From Diphasiastrum complanatum (Eukaryota > Streptophyta > Lycopodiopsida > Lycopodiales > Lycopodiaceae): DNA of 64,000 nt. Numbering within the stretch: the stretch's first letter is position 1; every line of letters begins with the position of its first letter. Of this stretch, positions 58,646-64,000 are shown piece after piece. Below the pieces are notes generated by a model that was not told the DNA's origin, did not search any database, and worked only from the letters and a program-made list of their open reading frames with translations. The position numbers and the translations under genes were made by a program. Location: assembly GCA_029204225.1 (NCBI GenBank), contig CM055109.1:30937360-31001359 (forward strand), read 5' to 3'.

Positions 58646-58894
58646 GAATAATTACTTTTAATTATGTTTTTGTTTTTTTGATATACAAATTCCTATTAAC
58701 TGATCTTTAATTAATTACCTTCAACTGTGTTTATGTTTTTTTTTAGTTTAAATGCCCGAAGGTCTCCCCAATGGAGATAATGCACTTCAAGCAGGAGACC
58801 TTAAAGCTAGTGATCAAAAATTCATATCCAGTTGCAGTGGCCGAGTGTTCTCCACACAAGCTACTTCCAACTGGATAAATGGATTTAGAGATCA

Positions 58895-59965
58895 TAGATA
58901 GTTGATACTGATTAAATATTTGTCTCACTTGATGTGGATGAGACACATGTATAGAAAACTTTAATAGAAATATACTTACAATATTTCTATGGTTGTTCTT
59001 ACTTGTTTTTTTTCCTCTTATCAATTCAGATTATGATTCATTCATCTTCAATTTCTACTGTTTTTCAACATGTTGTTTTTCATAGCCTTGGTCTGCCTTG
59101 CCTTTACCATGGTCTTTTTTGGATAAGTTCAGAATGATGATCTGATGGAACCTTTGCCACAACCAATCCAAACATGCAACATTAGTTCACTTAGATTTGC
59201 TGCAACAAAGCTTTGATCAGAGCATCATATGAACATGTCCAAATATGCCAACAAAAGGACAATACAGACCAAGGCAATGAAGACAAAAAATACAACCGAT
59301 ATATACAAGACTTCAGCAAGGGCAAGCATCGATTGTAGTGATCACTGGAGTTCAAGTTACTGAAGATCTCCCCAATATAGATAGTGCATTTCCTGCAGGA
59401 GACAATGAATCTTGTTATCGAAAACTCATATCATAGATAGTTGATACTGATTAAATATTCATCTCACTTGATGTAGATGAGACACATGTACAAAAAATTT
59501 TAATAGAAATATATTTACGGTTTTCCTATAGTTGTTCTTACTTATTTTTTTTCCTATTACTAATTTAAGTAATGATTCATTCATCATCAATTTCGATGGT
59601 TTTTCGACATGTTTGTTTTTCATAGCCTTGGTCTGCCTTGTCTTTACCATGGTCGTTTTTTGGATAAGTTCAGAAAGATGATCTGATGGAATCTTTGCCA
59701 CAATCAATCCAAACATGCCACAAACTTAGTTTTGTTACAACAAAGCTTTCATTAGTTCATTTTCTGAACATATTCAAATATGCCAAGACAAGGACAATAT
59801 AGACCAAGGCAATGAAGACAAAAAATACAACCAATATATACGAGACATCAACAAGGGCAAGCGTCGATTGTAGTGATCATTGGAGTTCAAGTGACTGAAG
59901 ATCTCCCCAATGGAGATAGTGCATTTCCTGCAGGAGACAATAAATCTTGCTATCGAAAACTCATA
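58895..59965 (+). repeat. Tandem duplication, ~540-bp unit, two copies plus a partial
   Basis: Unit 1 about 58895-59434, unit 2 about 59435-59965, each opening TAGATAGTTGATACTGATTAAATAT and ending in a GGTCTCCCCAAT/GATCTCCCCAAT block with TGCAGGAGACAATRAATCTTG. A third copy of that end block is at 58755-58890. Units differ by scattered substitutions. No convincing frame is shared by the copies. Confidence 0.75.
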
Positions 59966-60494
59966 TTATCCAGTTGCAATTACATTGTGTTTTGCACCAT
60001 GGAAATGGAGATCATAGAAATGAAAGAGCCTCATAGAAAAAATGGTTCGTATATTTTCAAAAATGATGTATACAAAAAATTATATTACATAATACAAAAT
60101 TCTATAGTTCATAATCTATGGATCTTCAATTTCGATGGATGTTCCAATGTCTTTGCATTTTATATGCTCTTCCTGCCTTACTCTTACCTGCACAAGAGAA
60201 ATTGTTTTAGTTATATATTTTATGAAACCGATTCACTTAGAAATAGAAAAAAAAGAATATTTTTATATGGCATAACACCTTTACACAATTCAATCGAAAT
60301 TGATTGTACTGAGGTAGATCGAATTACAACATGTCTAGTTCTGATCGAATGTGATTGAGACACCAATCTTTCTCGACCTCAACCATTGCAAGAATGTTGT
60401 CATTTCTTTTCACTGTTATCTAAAGTTGCTCTTATGGTTTATACCAAAATCTTGATCAAGTGGCTTCCAAACATTTTTGCATTTAATCCATCTT

Positions 60495-61244
60495 CTATAA
60501 TACAACAGCAAAGTGAGCATTTGTTTTTTCAATGTGATATCTAAATGTCATGGATGAGTAACATACTTTGCACTCAACTTGCTGATTTTGTTTTGTAACC
60601 CAACCATCATCCAACAACTCGGCAATTATATCAGCATTCAAGTCCTTACAGATAAACATTGTTTTTGTTCTCCCAACATTGCATTTGGAAGAAAAATCAA
60701 CAAAAATAGTAAAAGGTATATAACAACTTAATCTATTATTCTTTGATCTAGTGCTACATTTGAATATACTCTGAATATCAATATATAGCCTGGATCGAAA
60801 ACTTTCTGAAATTGCTACATCAGGAGAAATCCATTCCTTACTCGAAAAATATGGTAGAGGATATGGCTCTAATCTACCAACTAAACCATTTTTATCAGGA
60901 AAATAGGTGTGATCATAAAAGAAAACTCCTAACTCTAAAAATGATTTTGGAGAATGACCTTTATATTATAAAATACTGATCTCTGAATATATGACATCGA
61001 TTATTCCTGCAATCGATTGAACTGATTGCCATTCAACAAAATTTGATGGATACAAATTTGCAAAAACAACAAAAACATCTAAATAAAATGCTAAATCTAA
61101 AGAAATTGAATCTGAAAACTTACAATTGCATTTCCTTCCATCATTTGGATTCAGATCATGAATGTTGAGCTCATTGTGAAGATAAGCATGTTGAACTAAA
61201 ACTTTCGTGATAGATTGACCGGCAGGTGATACTTTAAAATCCAT
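60495..61244 (-). pseudogene. Unknown 249-codon reading frame with one in-frame stop
   Basis: ATG at 61244 (first after an in-frame TAA 30 nt upstream) opens MDFKVSPAGQSITKVLVQ. At codon 93 there is TAA (60968-60966). The same frame then stays open for 156 more codons: YDHTYFPDKNGLVGRLEPYP, FSSKEWISPDV, RSRLYIDIQSIFKC, and a C-terminal part with DIIAELLDDGW and VECKVCYSSM, ending FAVVL-TAG at 60497-60495. A run this long after a stop in AT-rich DNA is unlikely by chance, so this was a gene until recently, or the stop is read through. Two Cys of a C-x2-C (CKVC) near the end could bind metal. No family recognised. A 140-bp piece just downstream recurs at 26283-26420. Confidence 0.5.
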
Positions 61245-62183
61245 TATCCTGCCTTTCCAAGAGCTTCTTTATATGTTATCCGATCTTTTTCTTTTTCTGA
61301 ATGAGTCTTTTGCATAGGGATGCATCAAGATCCATTGATATTCCCGATATATTCTTGGTATCCATTGATCTTCTGCATTTTTTTATTCACTAACTTGACT
61401 ATTAGGCCTAACAACATTTAATTGCCGCAAAAAGGCCTCAAGTCATGTTATTAACTTTTAACTCATCAAATAACTATGTCATCATCGGCTTGGACTTACA
61501 CACGCAGGTGTCAAATCCCTCTCACTTATAAATGAATAATCTAACTAGGGTTTCCTTGATATCCGTAAACCCTCCAGCAATTATATATTGGTAACCAGGG
61601 AATGTTTTAATCACATCATGCTGACCGGTCGAACACCACATTTGGTGTCAATATTTGTGAATGATAAGGATCAGTTGTTGTTACATGTATTACGACATTT
61701 TGAATTGGCACCAGTTGGAAGTATTTTGAGTGGGATAGGTTCGCCTACAACTGTGTCTACTACAACATTATTAGAGCTGCCAAAATAAGCCAACTTACCT
61801 GTTAGATGGGCCATTTTAAGGTATTTTGTATGTATAAGATTGTTTGTAAACTTAGAACTTTAGTCGTATTAATGTTGTTAGGTAGATGGATTAGGATAAA
61901 TTGCTATAGGGATGACTAGGGTGTGTTTAGTAATGTGTCGATAGGACAAAAAGCACCAAAAAGATTGTTTTTAGGGTTGTTGATTTAGAATGGAAAGATC
62001 ATATTCGGGTAAAGAGGAATGGAAGTTGAATGGACCGGAAGAAACTGCATGTGTGACAATGCAAGTTGATGTGGTCTTAGCAATGGAAGTTGTACCAACC
62101 ACAAGAGAACTACATACAAAACAATGGCGGCCTTTTGCGGAGTTGTGGGAATGGTGAGTTCAGGATTGTATAAATAGGGAACT
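61245..62183. other. Unassigned; one small frame at 61588-61788
   Basis: The 66-codon plus-strand frame (MVTRECFNHIMLTGRTPHL...) has no recognisable motif and no copy here. I see no repeat partner for the rest. Confidence 0.2.
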
Positions 62184-62830
62184 TGTGAAAAATACAGATC
62201 CTAAGTGGATCTAAACTCCAAGATCATTGGCTTGAATGCTTGCACTCCAAACTACATAAGCTAGGAATTGGCAACACATTCTATGCTACCTAGAATGCAA
62301 AGAACTTGATCAAAAAGCATTTATCACAAATGGAAACTTCCATAAACATCAAGTGCGGCCCAAAATAGCATTATACAGTCCATAATACATCAGCCTATCA
62401 CTTTTGGAAAGCACCTAAGATCATACACACAAAGCTTGAACTCAATCACTACACAATGCCAACAATGGAAGGAGAACCCAATAGAAAAATCTCTCATTAA
62501 GCAAATGAATACAATGGATCTGCTCCAACCTGTTTCTCCACGGCCTACCTGCTATATATAGCTGAGAGAGATGACTCTCTCTCCTCTCTCTAGACCCTCC
62601 TTACCTAAAATATGCCCTATATAGGTAAAATTGGCATATATGTCCAAAATACATGAAAATGGACTCATTTCGAAGGTCTTGAAGTTTGACACTTCTTCAT
62701 ACTGAAAAAATACACTTACTAAAAATATCTAGACCTGTTTCACACGTGTGAAAAGTCAGATCCTAAACTATGTGCCATTTTTAGCAATTTTGGCCTAAAA
62801 CTAGACAAGGAAATGTTGACAATTTTCACA
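62184..62830 (-). mobile_element. 3' LTR of an element extending past the window end
   Basis: On the minus strand it begins TGTGAAAATTGTCAAC at 62830, immediately after purine tract GTTGAAGAGGGAG (62843-62831). Its proposed far end is TATTTTTCACA at 62184, giving 8-bp inverted ends TGTGAAAA/TTTTCACA and 647 bp. A TATATATAGC box lies at about 62552-62562. TTTCACACGTGTGAAA at 62738-62753 is the same 16-bp palindrome as at 32136 in the intact copia leader. The element's 5' LTR would lie beyond 64000. Confidence 0.65.
62552..62562 (-). promoter_or_regulatory. TATA box inside the LTR
   Basis: GCTATATATAGC, about 270 bp inside the LTR start and on a self-complementary sequence, so strand is given by the LTR. 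Confidence 0.4.
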
Positions 62831-62843
62831 CTCCCTCTTCAAC

Positions 62844-63995
62844 TTAACTTGCTAGTTTTACAACACTACTTTGTTCCAACTTAAGAATGATCTCCATCAT
62901 CAGAATAGATCTCTTCTCAAGGATCCTAATATGTACAAAATAGGACACAACATAATTGATATAGATAATAGTGTCCATATAGGATGCTTCACTATTTCTT
63001 ACATCAATTTTACATAGAATCATAAAAATGGTACATGTAAAAGAACATAGAATCTCAATTAATGAATTCCTCCATGTATCCATCTCTGGTTTCTCTGTAA
63101 AATAGCAGCAAACAAGTTGTAAATGAAAGTGATCAACAAGTGTTTGCATGCCTCCTCCACATTTCACTATACATATAGTGAATGCAACATGTATCTCCAT
63201 GAATGAACTTCCATCACCACCTTGCCTTTGTAGATCTTCAATCCATGAAAGCCTTTGAGTGAATGAATGCCAAAAAGATGTGTTCCCTACTCCATTTGAA
63301 TGACCAAAACCTGAACTTGAAATACTTGAAGTACCTCCACAAGATTTGCACACAACGCTTGATCCTACAATGTCAACAAGTTGCCAATTTGCCAACACTA
63401 GAATACTAGATCTTGAACTTTGTTCAAAAGAAAACATATTGACCACTTCAATACCTTTCAAGATCTGAATGAATTCATGTACTTGATCATACAAACCAGC
63501 AATGATAACTATTCCATCTCCAAGATCCAAAGGATGCAAAACTATGGAACTAGTTTTATTGAAATTTGACAATTTCAACACATTGACATAACAATGTTCA
63601 TACATGAGATTAGGCAAGTGAGGTAGAGTAAGAAGACACTTCCTTGCAGCTCCAAAGACCTTACTTGAACCTTCAAGAACCTGTAAAAACAGATCCAAAA
63701 TGCCTTGACCATTTGTCTCTTCTTTGATGCTTTTCACTAGCTTCGAATTGCCACTTGTCTCTTGGTGTTGATGAAGCAATCCAAGATCAACCTCTTGATC
63801 TTCCAATAAGACATCAAAGATCTTGCATATGTGAACATCTTCAGATCTGAAACTCTGAAGATACTCCCTCTCAAACACATGATTAAGATCCCACAAGATC
63901 TCATCAATGCTCAAATTTGACCCTTCACTATAGTTAGTGAAAACAATGCCACCATCATAAACCAAAAGATAGATTCCAACATTTCCATTTAACAT
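62844..63995 (-). CDS. Unknown 383-codon ORF at the 3' end of an LTR element
   Basis: An open frame that ends 13 bp before an LTR and is in the same orientation. It opens MLNGNVGIYLLVYDGGIVF and may start upstream of the window. The middle reads LDLGDGIVIIAGLYDQVHEF, then a Gly/Ser-rich VVCKSCGGTSSISSSGFGH, and the end has hydrophobic stretches (LIEILCSFTCTIFMILC, TIIYINYVVSYFVHI). It has none of the copia 3' marks expected there (YSDSD, CEAEY, LTKPL), nor gypsy pol. It could be an extra 3' ORF, a captured host sequence, or the body of a non-autonomous element. No family recognised. Confidence 0.45.
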   Translation of the reverse strand: MLNGNVGIYLLVYDGGIVFTNYSEGSNLSIDEILWDLNHVFEREYLQSFRSEDVHICKIFDVLLEDQEVDLGLLHQHQETSGNSKLVKSIKEETNGQGILDLFLQVLEGSSKVFGAARKCLLTLPHLPNLMYEHCYVNVLKLSNFNKTSSIVLHPLDLGDGIVIIAGLYDQVHEFIQILKGIEVVNMFSFEQSSRSSILVLANWQLVDIVGSSVVCKSCGGTSSISSSGFGHSNGVGNTSFWHSFTQRLSWIEDLQRQGGDGSSFMEIHVAFTICIVKCGGGMQTLVDHFHLQLVCCYFTEKPEMDTWRNSLIEILCSFTCTIFMILCKIDVRNSEASYMDTIIYINYVVSYFVHIRILEKRSILMMEIILKLEQSSVVKLAS

Positions 63996-64000
63996 GAAGT

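Noticed and set aside
61588-61788. 66-codon plus-strand ORF as a small gene
   Set aside because: No motif, no copy and no supporting signals; chance length for this composition.
62844-63995. Reading the 383-codon ORF as ordinary copia RNase H
   Set aside because: None of the expected motifs (YSDSD, CEAEY, LTKPL) occur in any frame I checked.

Overview
The window looks like repeat-dense nuclear DNA from a land plant. It is AT-rich, carries spliceosomal-type GT/GC-AG introns, plant-type Ty1/copia and Ty3/gypsy retrotransposons, and one gene fragment resembling the plant-only S1 (self-incompatibility protein homologue) family. I cannot name the species. Almost everything is transposon-derived and most of it is broken. 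No rRNA, tRNA, CRISPR array or bacterial-style operon was seen.

Layout. 1-860: tail of a block called B here, made of unrecognised acidic and conserved ORFs. 890-3815 (-): a broken multi-exon transposase-like gene. 3816-8880: dispersed repeats, including an 826-bp solo LTR at 7519-8344. 8570-14748: a second B block carrying a 2.07-kb tandem duplication and an antisense gypsy gag-protease remnant. 14749-18800 (-): copia family D, LTR-like repeat plus broken pol. 18975-23075 (+): degraded Ty3/gypsy. 23085-25990 (-): copia family C, 3' LTR and pol pieces. 26425-30160 (+): another family D 3' end. 30236-31009: a small island with the S1-like gene. 31114-37427: an apparently intact, very young copia element. 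37433-43560 (-): more family C. 43600-48290: repeats that mirror 1940-5835. 48297-54152: a third B block. 54154-57410 (-): a third family D end. 57549-57629: a TC microsatellite. 57640-61800: degraded exons, a tandem repeat and an unknown 249-codon reading frame. 62184-63995 (-): the LTR and 3' part of an element that continues beyond the window.

Architecture. Segment 1940-8880 reappears inverted and in collinear order at 31010-48290, and 8570-14748 reappears directly at 48297-52430. The right copy has block B flipped in place, which cuts the transposase gene in two. The intact copia at 31114 landed in the right arm after duplication, because both other copies keep the empty site. The solo LTR at 7519 landed in the left arm after duplication, because the right arm keeps its empty site. 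The window is therefore a dated stack of insertions, duplications and an inversion. The elements most worth following are the B block, the transposase-like gene, and the CACACGTGTG palindromes shared by three LTRs.
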